Shown in pieces: positions 7,352 through 15,284 of a stretch of 31,708 bases of DNA. Within the stretch, counting starts at the first letter, position 1; every line of letters starts with the position of its first letter. The notes beneath the pieces are model-generated. The model saw only the letters and a program-made list of their open reading frames with translations. It was not told where the DNA came from and ran no database searches. The translations under genes and the position numbers were made by a program. Origin of the DNA: Prolixibacteraceae bacterium UBA6029 (GTDB lineage: Bacteria; Bacteroidota; Bacteroidia; Bacteroidales; Prolixibacteraceae); the NCBI GenBank assembly GCA_002429385.1, contig DIZL01000019.1, positions 94,269-125,976 on the forward strand, read 5' to 3'.

Positions 7352-7691
7352 TTTAGAATATCATTTTCTAATTTGCAAGTTTAGTGATTAATACTCAAAC
7401 AATCAAATATTTACTCTATTATTTCTTATATGACCCTAAGTATGTTGAGCGGGTGACTTGAAAACAACCATTCATTAAGAACTACCTCCAACTTGCCAAA
7501 TTTAGCTAAATTCAGCAACTCAACTTGCCAAATTTAGCTAAATACGGAAAGTTGACTTGTCCTGTTTAGCTATTCTGAAATATTTGATTCATTTTTATAA
7601 AGCCCCCAAGCCTGGGCCAATGCATATCCCGGTTCAGAATTTCAGATTATTTCGAAAGAGAATTTTCTGGAGTTTCTGCTTTGATATGCAA
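7352..7691. other. intergenic region between the AAA ATPase and hexokinase genes
   Basis: Apart from the direct repeats at 7489-7543, no gene is supported. A 15-base string, GAGCGGGTGACTTGA, at 7446-7460 nearly repeats the left arm of the hexokinase terminator at 7695-7709, differing by one base. Confidence 0.4.
7489..7543. repeat. paired 23-base direct repeat upstream of the AAA/DUF4143 gene
   Basis: Two identical 23-base copies lie at 7489-7511 and 7521-7543, 32 bases apart start to start. Each contains the palindrome ATTTAGCTAAAT. A degraded third copy (ACTTG then GTTTAGCT) lies at about 7555-7571. The spacing of three helical turns suits a protein-binding array, but no regulator is known. 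Confidence 0.7.
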
Positions 7692-7724
7692 ACAGAGCGG
7701 ATGACTTGATGTCACCCGCTCTGT
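7692..7724 (-). terminator. hairpin terminator after the hexokinase gene
   Basis: The 14-base arms 7692-7705 and 7711-7724 pair with a single mismatch around a 5-base loop. On the minus strand a weak T-rich tract follows. It lies 26 bases past the hexokinase stop codon. Confidence 0.7.
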
Positions 7725-7749
7725 ATATCTTAGCAATTAGCAAATCCTG

Positions 7750-8976
7750 TTACGACAATACTGCCATGGCAGCGCCGATCAGGTTGGCATTATCTATTCT
7801 CGAAATCTGTACTGTCTTATCTCCCATTCCCAGTTCAGACAGTAATTCTTTCAAACAGGCATTGACCAACTCAACGTACGAGGTATTTCCGGTCTTTACT
7901 TTGCTCCAGAATAAACTTCCTTCGGCTAATACTTGAATCGTCTTTACGGCAGGGTTGGCCGAGTGCAGGTTCAGGACCAGTCCGGTAATTGAGGCAGCTA
8001 CCAGTTTGGCCGATCGTTCATAAATCTGGAAAGCCACTTCCGAATATTCAGGTTTATAACTTTCCGGGTTATTCATCATCCGACTCAAATCGGCTGCATC
8101 CAGATCCACATCCAGGTGTTCGAGCGGAAAGGCGGCACGGAATACCCGTCCCAGGTACATTCCTGATATGGCCTTTTCGAAACGCTGGAATCCGGTATTG
8201 TTCGAATTGTCATCCACGATGGTATCAAACACAGTCAGGTGAGGAGGATTAAAATTACCCGATTCAAGATTAACTGGAGTTTCTCCGCTCCAACCCTTTA
8301 ATCCGGCCAGCTTGGGAATATATTCTGATGGGAAAAAAGTAGCCATATTTGTCCCCGTTCCTACGATCAGCCCGATATAGGAATCGTAGCCCGGATTGAG
8401 CAGACCGGCAAAAAGACTTGTAATAGTATCATTCACTACGGCAATATTGCCAAATTTCACAGGTGTATTCTCGTTGAGAAATTCAACCAGGGTTTTGCCT
8501 ACAGGCTCCCCAACCATACCATCAATGTTCACCCCTTTGGTCCAGGTAATCAGTTCCGCATCACCATCGGTAAGCGATGTAGCCGGATAGGAGAAACAAT
8601 ACCCGATAGGAGAGTTTTCCTTTAGGTCAAGTTTATTGATGATTTCTGCCTGCGAATTATACAGATCTTCCTTGGTAAACCCTTCAGTCTTCATTTCAGT
8701 GATGTCTTTCTCGGCTAACCCAACAATTTTAGGCTCTTCGCCAACCGAAACAATTGCCGCACGAAAATTAGTACCACCCAGATCAAAAACTGTAGCTTCG
8801 CCTTTAATCCCGTCCTTGTTTGGATGGATATAAGTTGGCAAACACTTAATTTCTGTACCGTCTTCCTGAAGACCGGTTTCAATCTTTAGCCGAAGATTGT
8901 TGGCAATATCAAGTAACTGACTGTTGGTTAATTCAAACTGATTATTCATGTTGGGATTATTAGTTTTCTGTTTCAT
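7750..8976 (-). CDS. hexokinase of the eukaryote-like (HK) family
   Basis: The 408-residue product shows the two-lobed hexokinase signatures. These are FDLGGTNFR at 64-72 (phosphate 1), a TWTKG sugar-binding block at 144-148, VNDTITSLFAG with the catalytic Asp183, GTGTNMATF at 206-213, and a Glu in NLESGNF. It should phosphorylate glucose, and perhaps related hexoses, with ATP in the cytoplasm as the entry step to glycolysis. Bacteroides species use this family in place of the short bacterial ROK/Glk enzymes, and 400 residues is the usual length there. Translation may start at Met1 or Met10 (MNNQFELT). It is monocistronic with its own hairpin terminator. Confidence 0.92.
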   Translation of the reverse strand: MKQKTNNPNMNNQFELTNSQLLDIANNLRLKIETGLQEDGTEIKCLPTYIHPNKDGIKGEATVFDLGGTNFRAAIVSVGEEPKIVGLAEKDITEMKTEGFTKEDLYNSQAEIINKLDLKENSPIGYCFSYPATSLTDGDAELITWTKGVNIDGMVGEPVGKTLVEFLNENTPVKFGNIAVVNDTITSLFAGLLNPGYDSYIGLIVGTGTNMATFFPSEYIPKLAGLKGWSGETPVNLESGNFNPPHLTVFDTIVDDNSNNTGFQRFEKAISGMYLGRVFRAAFPLEHLDVDLDAADLSRMMNNPESYKPEYSEVAFQIYERSAKLVAASITGLVLNLHSANPAVKTIQVLAEGSLFWSKVKTGNTSYVELVNACLKELLSELGMGDKTVQISRIDNANLIGAAMAVLS

Positions 8977-9046
8977 CGGCTAAAGTAGAAAAATCATTCT
9001 ACTTCCGCAAAAGGTCTTTACCAATATTTTGTTAATGTATGTATTA

Positions 9047-9448
9047 TTATCGACCAAGCCGGAAGGACAATTTCAGGAGAAACACATTGTAGGGCTTATC
9101 CTGAAACAGTCGGGTCAGGTCGCTGTGAAAATTAAACCTCCCGTCCGAAACCGACTGATTCCTTGTTTGTGACCATACCAGGTAGATGGTCGATCCGGGC
9201 AGATACTCCCATCGGAGCACCATGTTCGACAAAAATTCCTTCACATTGAAGTCCGGCTGGTCAAAGCGGTACAATTCCTTTCACAAAGGATCATTAACCA
9301 CATATTTCTCTGCCGGTGAGTCATATGCAATGTTGTTTCCCATGCTGCACTCCCCTGCATAATATTCTTTTTTTTGTATATCCCGGGCTATGGCCTAGCC
9401 TGTATAAACAACAATCAACACGATCAGGAAAAAGAGTCTTGAATTCAT
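9047..9448 (-). pseudogene. collapsed DUF5916 family gene (signal peptide joined to C-terminus)
   Basis: One frame from the ATG at 9448 reads MNSRLFFLIVLIVVYTG, a signal peptide, then TAG. It continues AIARDIQKKEYYAGECSMG to VVNDPL, then TGA, then LYRFDQPDFNVKEF and VLRWEYLPGSTIYLVWSQ to the end at 9047. The last 75 residues match the C-terminal end of DUF5916 proteins, which are large outer-membrane barrels often preceded by a carbohydrate-binding family 9-like domain. Intact genes run well over 700 codons. Here the signal peptide is fused almost directly to the C-terminal strands, so most of the gene was deleted in frame and two nonsense changes followed. It is non-functional. Confidence 0.8.
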
Positions 9449-9738
9449 AAATAAATTTGGTTTCACCAATAAAGACTCCTGAAATTGAATTTCGTTACAG
9501 AATTTACTGATTTTCTTTGGGGATATGGGTCGACAAGATGTTATCATTCGTCAGATCAATTCACTTAACAATGAATTAGCCTGAATATTTTTTCCTTGTC
9601 AGGAGAGATAATATTCAAATAACGTAGGTAATTTTATAAGAACTAAAGTATAGAAAATCATGCGCCAACAATGATATTCTTCTCTATTTTCCTCCTGTTC
9701 CGGTGTTGATTTGTTTATGAATCCCTGTTATCTGTATT
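9449..9738. other. intergenic region upstream of the fold-back element
   Basis: No gene, strong hairpin or exact promoter box was seen in this AT-rich stretch. Confidence 0.4.
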
Positions 9739-9920
9739 ATACCTCTGTCATACCTCTTTCATACCTCTTTCATACCTCTTTCAGTACAAATTCGAAACAA
9801 ATACGTAACAAATACGTAACAAATTCGAACAGCTACGAATTTGTTACGAATTTGTTACGTATTTGTTTCGAATTTGTTTCGAATTTGTACTGAAAGAGGT
9901 ATGAAAGAGGTATGACAGAG
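9739..9920. repeat. two-tier fold-back element built of 11-base units
   Basis: The left arm has ATACCTCTGTC (9739-9749), then three ATACCTCTTTC units (9750-9782). The spacer AGTAC follows (9783-9787), then AAATTCGAAAC and two AAATACGTAAC units (9788-9820) and the start of another. The right arm from 9836 mirrors this: four units of GTTACGAATTT, GTTACGTATTT and GTTTCGAATTT type (9843-9886), then GTACT, two GAAAGAGGTAT units and GACAGAG. Each arm from 9743 or to 9920 is 85 bases around an 8-base centre with AGCT. The left has three outer and three inner units; the right has two outer and four inner. It is not coding, since an 11-base period would shift frame at every unit. Confidence 0.95.
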
Positions 9921-10117
9921 AACCGAAGCATTCCCATCGGGAAAGACAAGGAATAGGGTCTTTGTACGTTTGATGATGTGTTCTCAAAACCACATCTGCA
10001 TAGTGGTTAACAATTTACAGTCAGTTTGGGTTAGCCCAAATAACGGGATTGCAATTTGGGCTAATTCCTGACTTACCTATAGCAGCAGGGGGACACAGAA
10101 CGTTAGCCATCAAATGA
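9921..10117. other. intergenic region with an 11-bp hairpin (10031-10064)
   Basis: TTAGCCCAAAT at 10031-10041 is the reverse complement of 10054-10064. The hairpin lies 54 bases beyond the dehydratase stop on the minus strand. No T-run follows, so its use as a terminator is doubtful. Confidence 0.4.
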
Positions 10118-11092
10118 TCAGAACGGCAAATGGCCCAGATCAACATTTCCGCCACTCAGGATGATGCCTACTTTTTTGCCTTTTACATCGGCCTTACCTT
10201 CAAGAATGGCCGCAAGGGGAACAGCCGATGAAGGTTCGATGATGATTTTCATACGTTCCCAGATCATACGCATGGCTTTCACAATACTTTCTTCTGAAAC
10301 AATAACAATCTGGTCCACTTCGTTCAGTACGATCTGAAAGGTAAGGCTGCCCAGTGAAGTCAGCAGTCCGTCAGCTATCGTTTTTGGAGCCACTGAGGGC
10401 AGGAGTGTTTTGGAATAAAAGGACCGGAAAGCGTCATCTGCACCGGCAGGCTCGGCCGCAATTACCTTAACATCTGGCAACAAGGCTTTGGCTGAAAGGG
10501 CAGTTCCGCTCAACAATCCGCCACCGCCAACAGGGGCCATCACAATGTCCAGGTGTCCGGTTTCTTCAATCAGTTCTTTGGCGGCGGTGCCTTGACCGCA
10601 GATCACATTAAAATAATTGTAAGGATGAATTTCGGTGGCACCGGTTTCCAGGGCAACTTTCTTCAGGGTTGATTCGCGGGCTTGCAGGGTAGGTGTGCAA
10701 TAGGTAATTTGAGCGCCATAACCTGCAACGGCAATTTTCTTGATTTCAGGAGCATTATCTGGCATCACAATGTAGGCAGGAATACCCCTCATCCTTGCTG
10801 ACAATGCCAAAGCAGCGGCATGATTGCCCGAGGAATGCGTGCAGACGCCGTTCCTTGCTTCTTCTTCACTTAGTGAAAATACTGAATTACAGGCTCCACG
10901 GAACTTGAAAGCGCCAACCTTCTGAAGATTTTCACACTTGAAAAACAGCTCGGCTCCAACAATCTGGTTGATGCTTTGGGAACTCAAAACCGGGGTATGA
11001 TGAATAAAGGGACGAATACGTTCGTGCGCTTTTTCAATGTCAGAAAAGGTTGGAAGCTTAGTCATATTTTGATCTGTTTTATTTCGAGTCAA
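10118..11092 (-). CDS. PLP-dependent serine/threonine dehydratase, serine racemase type
   Basis: The 324-residue fold-type II PLP enzyme has the cofactor lysine K63 in AFKFRGA, SSGNHA at 87-92, and the phosphate-binding loop VGGGGLLSG at 188-196. A C-terminal SGGNVD holds the pyridine-ring contact. There is no ACT regulatory domain, so it is not the biosynthetic IlvA. AEPAGADD at 213-220 places E214, A218 and D220 with the same spacing as the Mg/Ca site of mammalian serine racemase (E210, A214, D216). The stretch APEIKKIAVAGYGAQITYC also follows serine racemase closely. It should deaminate L-threonine or L-serine, and may racemise serine. A second possible start is Met10. It appears monocistronic. 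Confidence 0.88.
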   Translation of the reverse strand: MTRNKTDQNMTKLPTFSDIEKAHERIRPFIHHTPVLSSQSINQIVGAELFFKCENLQKVGAFKFRGACNSVFSLSEEEARNGVCTHSSGNHAAALALSARMRGIPAYIVMPDNAPEIKKIAVAGYGAQITYCTPTLQARESTLKKVALETGATEIHPYNYFNVICGQGTAAKELIEETGHLDIVMAPVGGGGLLSGTALSAKALLPDVKVIAAEPAGADDAFRSFYSKTLLPSVAPKTIADGLLTSLGSLTFQIVLNEVDQIVIVSEESIVKAMRMIWERMKIIIEPSSAVPLAAILEGKADVKGKKVGIILSGGNVDLGHLPF

Positions 11093-11129
11093 GTAACAAA
11101 CAAAAATGGAAACTGCAAATGAATTTCCA

Positions 11130-11137
11130 TAGTTTTG
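11130..11137 (+). promoter_or_regulatory. TAnnTTTG -7 box upstream of the truncated antitoxin
   Basis: TAGTTTTG exactly matches the Bacteroidota -7 consensus and lies 57 bases before the start at 11195. No -33 TTTG is apparent at the expected distance. Confidence 0.4.
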
Positions 11138-11194
11138 ATTGAACTATTTCAGATATTTACATGCGATTAGTTTCACGCTCATAATGAAAACACC

Positions 11195-11392
11195 ATGACA
11201 GAAATCAATAATGAAACTCAATATCGGAAAGCACTTATACGGGTTGAAGAGCTTTTACTAGTGGTCGGGAATGATACTACTCCGGATAATCAGGATTTTA
11301 TCGAACTTGATCTTTTGTCCGATTTGGTAGCCGATTATGAAGAAAGATATTATCCAATACCCTTTCCGTCCAAAAACAGGAAAACACATTGA
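11195..11392 (+). pseudogene. truncated HigA-like antitoxin, N-terminal part only
   Basis: The 65 residues MTEINNETQYRKALIRVEEL, then DFIELDLLSDLVADYEERYY and PIPFPSKNRKTH match the N-terminal helical region of Bacteroidota HigA/XRE-type antitoxins. Those have an N-terminal block with I/VELDLLSDLVxxYEExHYP before the helix-turn-helix. The helix-turn-helix that should follow is missing in all three frames, and no HigB-type toxin is adjacent. An upstream -7 box survives. Without its DNA-binding part it is unlikely to autoregulate; a residual toxin-binding role cannot be excluded. Confidence 0.6.
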
Positions 11393-11521
11393 TCAATTCA
11401 CCCTCGCAAATGGACATTCCCGTTTTCTAATAAACACATGGATGCACACCATAATGGTTTATCCAGGGCTATTGACATTCTGCACATTTACGACTGAAAA
11501 CCAACTTGCAACCCGAAACAC

Positions 11522-12334
11522 TTATAGCCCTGCTACCAGTTCCTTCAGAATAAGCGTCATATTAGGCTCGGCTTTCATGGCTACTTCCTGCACTTCCTCA
11601 TGTGAGATTTCGACGATCTGACCGGGAACACCGCTGTCGGTTACTATGGAAATCCCGAAGACAGTCATGTCCATGTGACGGGCCACAATGACTTCAGGAA
11701 CGGTGGACATACCCACTACATCAGCACCCAAATGACGGAACATCAGGTATTCGGCAGGTGTTTCGAACGTTGGACCAGACACCCCAACATAAACCCCTTC
11801 CTTAACCGGGATGCCGTTTTTCAGGGCAATTGCTTTCGCACGGTTTCGAAGGTGCAGATCGTACGATTTACTCATGTCGGGGAAGCGTGTACCTAGTTCA
11901 TTGATGTTTTTCCCGCGCAAGGGATGTTCAGGAAACATATTGATGTGATCGGAAATGATGATGACGTCGCCAACCTTGTATTCTGGGTTCAGTCCGCCCG
12001 AAGCATTTGAAACGAATAAAGTATTTATGCCCATCATTTTCATAACCCGAACAGGGAATGTCACTTCCTTCATCGAATATCCCTCGTAGAAATGAAATCG
12101 GCCTTGCATGGCCAAGACTGTTTTACCACCGAGTTTCCCCATAATCAGTTTACCTGAATGTCCTTCTACAGTCGAAACGGGGAAATCAGGAATCTCGCTG
12201 TAGGGTATTGTCAGTTCGATTTCAATTTCATTGACCAGACCCCCAAGACCAGAACCTAAGATTATTCCGGCATCAATTGGCCTTTTTACTTTTTCGTTTA
12301 TGAAGGTCGCGGTTGCTTTTATTTTCTCTAACAT
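11522..12334 (-). CDS. purine-nucleoside phosphorylase, trimeric (PunA) type
   Basis: The 270-residue enzyme carries GSGLGGLV (27-34), EGHSGKL (57-63), GRFHFYEGY (78-86) and SNASGGL. GPTFETPAEYLMFRHLGAD is followed by MSTVPEVIVARH, the full set for trimeric purine nucleoside phosphorylases. It splits purine (deoxy)nucleosides with phosphate to free base plus (deoxy)ribose 1-phosphate in salvage. E191 aligns with human Glu201. The human base-binding Asn243 aligns with D233 here (VTDSGV), with the same 42-residue spacing, so base preference may differ. The start lies 62 bases inside the end of lpxK, which favours translational coupling. This lpxK-pnp order recurs in Bacteroidota. Confidence 0.93.
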   Translation of the reverse strand: MLEKIKATATFINEKVKRPIDAGIILGSGLGGLVNEIEIELTIPYSEIPDFPVSTVEGHSGKLIMGKLGGKTVLAMQGRFHFYEGYSMKEVTFPVRVMKMMGINTLFVSNASGGLNPEYKVGDVIIISDHINMFPEHPLRGKNINELGTRFPDMSKSYDLHLRNRAKAIALKNGIPVKEGVYVGVSGPTFETPAEYLMFRHLGADVVGMSTVPEVIVARHMDMTVFGISIVTDSGVPGQIVEISHEEVQEVAMKAEPNMTLILKELVAGL

Positions 12335-13376
12335 AGGTTACTATTTTTTCGTCAAAATTCTTTCCTTCGCTATCCAGGAATTTAATCTTCAGGGGTATAT
12401 AAAATAAGTTTGCTTTCATATCTTCCGACAGATCCATATCTTTCAATCGCATCGAATCCTTCTCCGTGGTAATGATTATCTTTCTTTCTGAATCAATAGA
12501 GGCAAATTTCTGTTCAATTTGCAGAATGTTTGAAGCATTAAAGTTATGGTGATCCGGGTATTTCAGATCTGTAATATCTTCGGTAAAAGTGCTGAGGTAT
12601 TTGTGTAAATGTTCCGGGTTTGCTATCCCGGTAACAAGCAATACACTGACCCTATCCGAGGCCAGTTTGGGTGTTTCAATTGCCTTTTCAGGAAAAACCG
12701 GGCTTAGGGGCTGATAAACCATGGTCGTAAAAAAGAGATTCTGATAGGGGCGCAGGTTCACATCTTTCATGATGATCCGGCGGGTAATTGGAGATATCTC
12801 CTGGGGACATTTAGTGTAAATGATCACATTGGCACGGCGCATCTGCCAACTCGGTTCGCGCAGGCGGCCAACAGGCATTAACTGGTCCTGGTCGATAGGG
12901 CGGTTAAAATCGATGAGCAGGATGTTAATTCCGGCGCTGACACTGCGGTGCTGAAAGGCATCATCAAGCAGGATCACATCGGGTAAATGAGCCGCCTCCT
13001 GAACCTGAATCTTTTTAATGGCATGCACCCGTTTTTCATCCACGATTACCTGAACATCACTGAACTTTCTTTTGATCTGCAGAGGTTCATCACCAACTGC
13101 GGTAGCCAGTGAACTGACTTCAACTTCCTGGTATCCATTTGTTTTCCGCTTGTAACCACGGCTGATCGTTGTAATAATGAATTGTTTCCGAAGGAGTTCA
13201 ACCAGATATTCGGTATGAGGGGTTTTTCCGGTTCCGCCAACGGTAATGTTTCCAATCGAAATAACCGGTATTTCAAATTCGGTGGATTGAAAGATTTTAT
13301 AATCGTACAGAAAATTCCGTATCGATATAATTAACCCGTAAATAGCAGAAAAGGGATATAAAAGAAATTTGAACAT
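12273..13376 (-). CDS. lpxK: tetraacyldisaccharide 4'-kinase (lipid A synthesis)
   Basis: The 367-residue protein has an N-terminal membrane-associating segment (MFKFLLYPFSAIYGLIISI). The P-loop is SIGNITVGGTGKTPHTEYL (Walker A about 42-52). The LpxK blocks TISRGYKRK (70-78), VGDEPLQI (94-101), LLDDAFQHR (136-144) and a later TEKDSMRL follow. LpxK phosphorylates the 4' position of the lipid A disaccharide at the inner face of the cytoplasmic membrane, which implies a lipid A-bearing outer membrane. The C-terminal basic tail (NKSNRDLHKRKSKKAN) extends 62 bases into the purine nucleoside phosphorylase gene. The start at 13376 gives the usual family N-terminus. Confidence 0.93.
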   Translation of the reverse strand: MFKFLLYPFSAIYGLIISIRNFLYDYKIFQSTEFEIPVISIGNITVGGTGKTPHTEYLVELLRKQFIITTISRGYKRKTNGYQEVEVSSLATAVGDEPLQIKRKFSDVQVIVDEKRVHAIKKIQVQEAAHLPDVILLDDAFQHRSVSAGINILLIDFNRPIDQDQLMPVGRLREPSWQMRRANVIIYTKCPQEISPITRRIIMKDVNLRPYQNLFFTTMVYQPLSPVFPEKAIETPKLASDRVSVLLVTGIANPEHLHKYLSTFTEDITDLKYPDHHNFNASNILQIEQKFASIDSERKIIITTEKDSMRLKDMDLSEDMKANLFYIPLKIKFLDSEGKNFDEKIVTYVRENKSNRDLHKRKSKKAN

Positions 13377-13461
13377 CTTGGCTTTTGAGAATAAAATAAT
13401 TCGCTACGAAAATAGGAAATTTTGAGGAGGGAAACGAATTATCACCTGATTATCGTTCGGG

Positions 13462-13800
13462 TTGTTCATCGTTATGATTTTGATCAACCGGATGTTCGTT
13501 GGCAGAGCCAGCCGTCAAAATATTGCACTATCAGTCTTGCTGCATCCATTACAGATGATTAGTTTTACAGCTATCGTTTGTTACAATATCTACCATAAGG
13601 CGCTTAAGCTTATGTATGATCGGAGTTCGCAGAAATGTGACTGGCAAAAAATGCTTCTTCGTGCATTTATCCTGAAAGCTTTATATGAAACCAATCAGAC
13701 TTCTGAAGCTAAAGTCTTTAGTACGGAAATGCAGAAAGATTACGGATCAATGGACTGGATCAAACAATTTGTTGGAGCAAATCTGATGGATGGGAAATAA
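13462..13800 (+). pseudogene. C-terminal remnant, probably of a family 2 glycosyltransferase
   Basis: After an in-frame stop at 13447 the frame runs through a membrane helix (LSFGLFIVMILINRMFVG), then GRASRQNIALSVLLHPLQM and ISFTAIVCYNIYH. This combination, a helix ending in NRMFVGRxSRQN followed by LLHPLQM and another helix, is found at the C-termini of membrane-anchored family 2 glycosyltransferases in Bacteroidota. The catalytic domain is absent. The last 60 residues (CDWQKMLLRAFILKALYE, then MQKDYGSMDWIKQFVGANL) do not fit that family and may come from another gene end. ATG or TTG starts at 13474 or 13462 are possible. It is probably non-functional. Confidence 0.45.
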
Positions 13801-13824
13801 AATAGCCTTAAAAAATATTAGCTC

Positions 13825-15150
13825 TCACATTTGAACTTTCATCTGGAAAGTTATAGGTACGGTATATTTTACTCTTACAATTTTCCCCTTTTGACGACCA
13901 GGAGTCCATCTGGGCATCAGTTTAATTATTCTTACTGCTTCGGCATCCAGCGACAAACTTACACCTTTGACGCACTTGATATTGATCACATTACCTTTTT
14001 CATCAATATCGAAATTGACAAAAACTTTTCCCTGTATCCCGTTTTGTAATGCTTCGACAGGATATCTGACGTTGGAAGCTATAAAGTTTCTTAATGCTTT
14101 TTCCCCACCAGGGAATTCAGGCATTTCTTCAACAATTTGATAAGCAGAATTATCAAGCGTATCACCACTTTCTATAATAGGAGCAACTTCTGTTTCTAAT
14201 TTCGTTTGCCAGCCTTCTTTGGTTAGAATGAGGTTCAGATTGAGCTTACTGGTAACAGGAACATGCTCATCAGTAGCCGGGCTAAATACAGGGAAATCTG
14301 CAAATACAAAATTAATAATTTGAGCATCAGAAGGGTTTTCTATTGATATAATCTCGAAATGGCTGAGGCTACCGGTTTTGTTTATGGTTAATTTCAGACT
14401 GACATTTCTAAACACATCATTGCCAAGTACCTTTACAAGGTCAAAGTTCGCCGATTTGAGTTTGAGGTATTCATTAAAGGCCTGATCACCGCCGACATAA
14501 TAGGCTTGTTTATCTGGATTTTCATAGATCAAATCCTGAACTACAGCCTCTCCTGAGACGAGTGTTCCATAACGGTAAACACCTTTTCGGATTGGCATTC
14601 CCGATTCGTCGTACAATTGAAATTCACCGTTTTTCAAATTGTTAGTGTAGCTTCCTGAAAAACTCAACTGACCGCTTAGATGCCACATTCGGTATTCTCC
14701 ATTCAATGTTTTCTCATCACCTGAATAGGACATATGCATCTTCCCGTTCGGATAAAAGAAGGTTTGCTTCTGCAATTTTTCTTCTTTATACAGTAGTTCA
14801 CTGGCTATAGTTTCATCTTCCCGATAGTCCGCTTGAATGCCATCAACAAGTAATTCACCCTTATGAATATGCTCATCCAGATGATCCAGGTTAAATTTCT
14901 TTCCTTTAAAAAGCAATTGTGTCCTGGTTTTGAGAAAGCCATTTTTCCTGAACTCTGAAATCACAAGATGGTCAGGAATGATTGAGTCGTAACCAACAAC
15001 CATTTCCCCTTCTGTTCTTCCATAAATAGGTACTTTGGTCTTACCTGTGATTTTAAAGCTGTGCTCTCCCTTCTTGTCCTGTGAATGAGTAGTTTGAATT
15101 TGAAAAACAAACGAGAATAGAAGAATCAACAAGAAGGTGGAGGTTTTCAT
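13825..15150 (-). CDS. MORN-repeat protein with C-terminal TonB domain, paralogue 1
   Basis: The 441-residue protein starts with a signal peptide ending near THSQ (residue 24). Residues 131-200 hold three or more MORN-variant repeats (FFYPNGKM, GEYRMWHLSGQLSFSG, NGEFQLYDESG) of the type also seen in YwqK-like proteins. Residues 349-436 are a TonB C-terminal domain: PGGEKALRNFIASNVRYP, GIQGKVFVNFDIDEKG, MPRWTPGRQKG, YTVPITF. Residues 250-310 (LKLTINKTGSLSHFEI, FPVFSPATDEHVPVTSKL) look like a second, degenerate TonB domain. There is no TonB-like uncleaved anchor with an ExbB contact, so it is probably a periplasmic or surface-linked relative, not a true energy transducer. A close paralogue lies 134 bases upstream on the same strand. 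Confidence 0.85.
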   Translation of the reverse strand: MKTSTFLLILLFSFVFQIQTTHSQDKKGEHSFKITGKTKVPIYGRTEGEMVVGYDSIIPDHLVISEFRKNGFLKTRTQLLFKGKKFNLDHLDEHIHKGELLVDGIQADYREDETIASELLYKEEKLQKQTFFYPNGKMHMSYSGDEKTLNGEYRMWHLSGQLSFSGSYTNNLKNGEFQLYDESGMPIRKGVYRYGTLVSGEAVVQDLIYENPDKQAYYVGGDQAFNEYLKLKSANFDLVKVLGNDVFRNVSLKLTINKTGSLSHFEIISIENPSDAQIINFVFADFPVFSPATDEHVPVTSKLNLNLILTKEGWQTKLETEVAPIIESGDTLDNSAYQIVEEMPEFPGGEKALRNFIASNVRYPVEALQNGIQGKVFVNFDIDEKGNVINIKCVKGVSLSLDAEAVRIIKLMPRWTPGRQKGKIVRVKYTVPITFQMKVQM

Positions 15151-15163
15151 TAGTTTCGGATTT

Positions 15164-15199
15164 CAAATTGAATTATCGCTTAAAGAACAATTCAATTTG
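15164..15199 (-). promoter_or_regulatory. inverted repeat just upstream of the TonB paralogue 1 start
   Basis: CAAATTGAATT at 15164-15174 and AATTCAATTTG at 15189-15199 are perfect 11-base inverted arms with a 14-base loop, 14-49 bases before the start codon. It could form a leader hairpin or bind a regulator; there is no further evidence. Confidence 0.35.
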
Positions 15200-15284
15200 C
15201 GTTACAGTAGGCTAATATACGCTATTTTTCATATAAGTACAACGTATATCGTACTTTTAAGGGAATCCTGCATTTATTTTATCA

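Noticed and set aside
9711..9893. A 60-codon open frame across the fold-back element
   Set aside because: It is a by-product of the 11-base repeats; an 11-base period cannot keep a conserved reading frame and the protein has no recognisable content.
9739..9920. The 11-base repeats as a CRISPR array
   Set aside because: There are no spacers between units, units are far too short, and the arms are inverted; no cas gene is present.
10031..10064. 11-bp hairpin as terminator of the dehydratase gene
   Set aside because: The stem is good but no T-run follows on the minus strand; it is kept only as a hairpin note.
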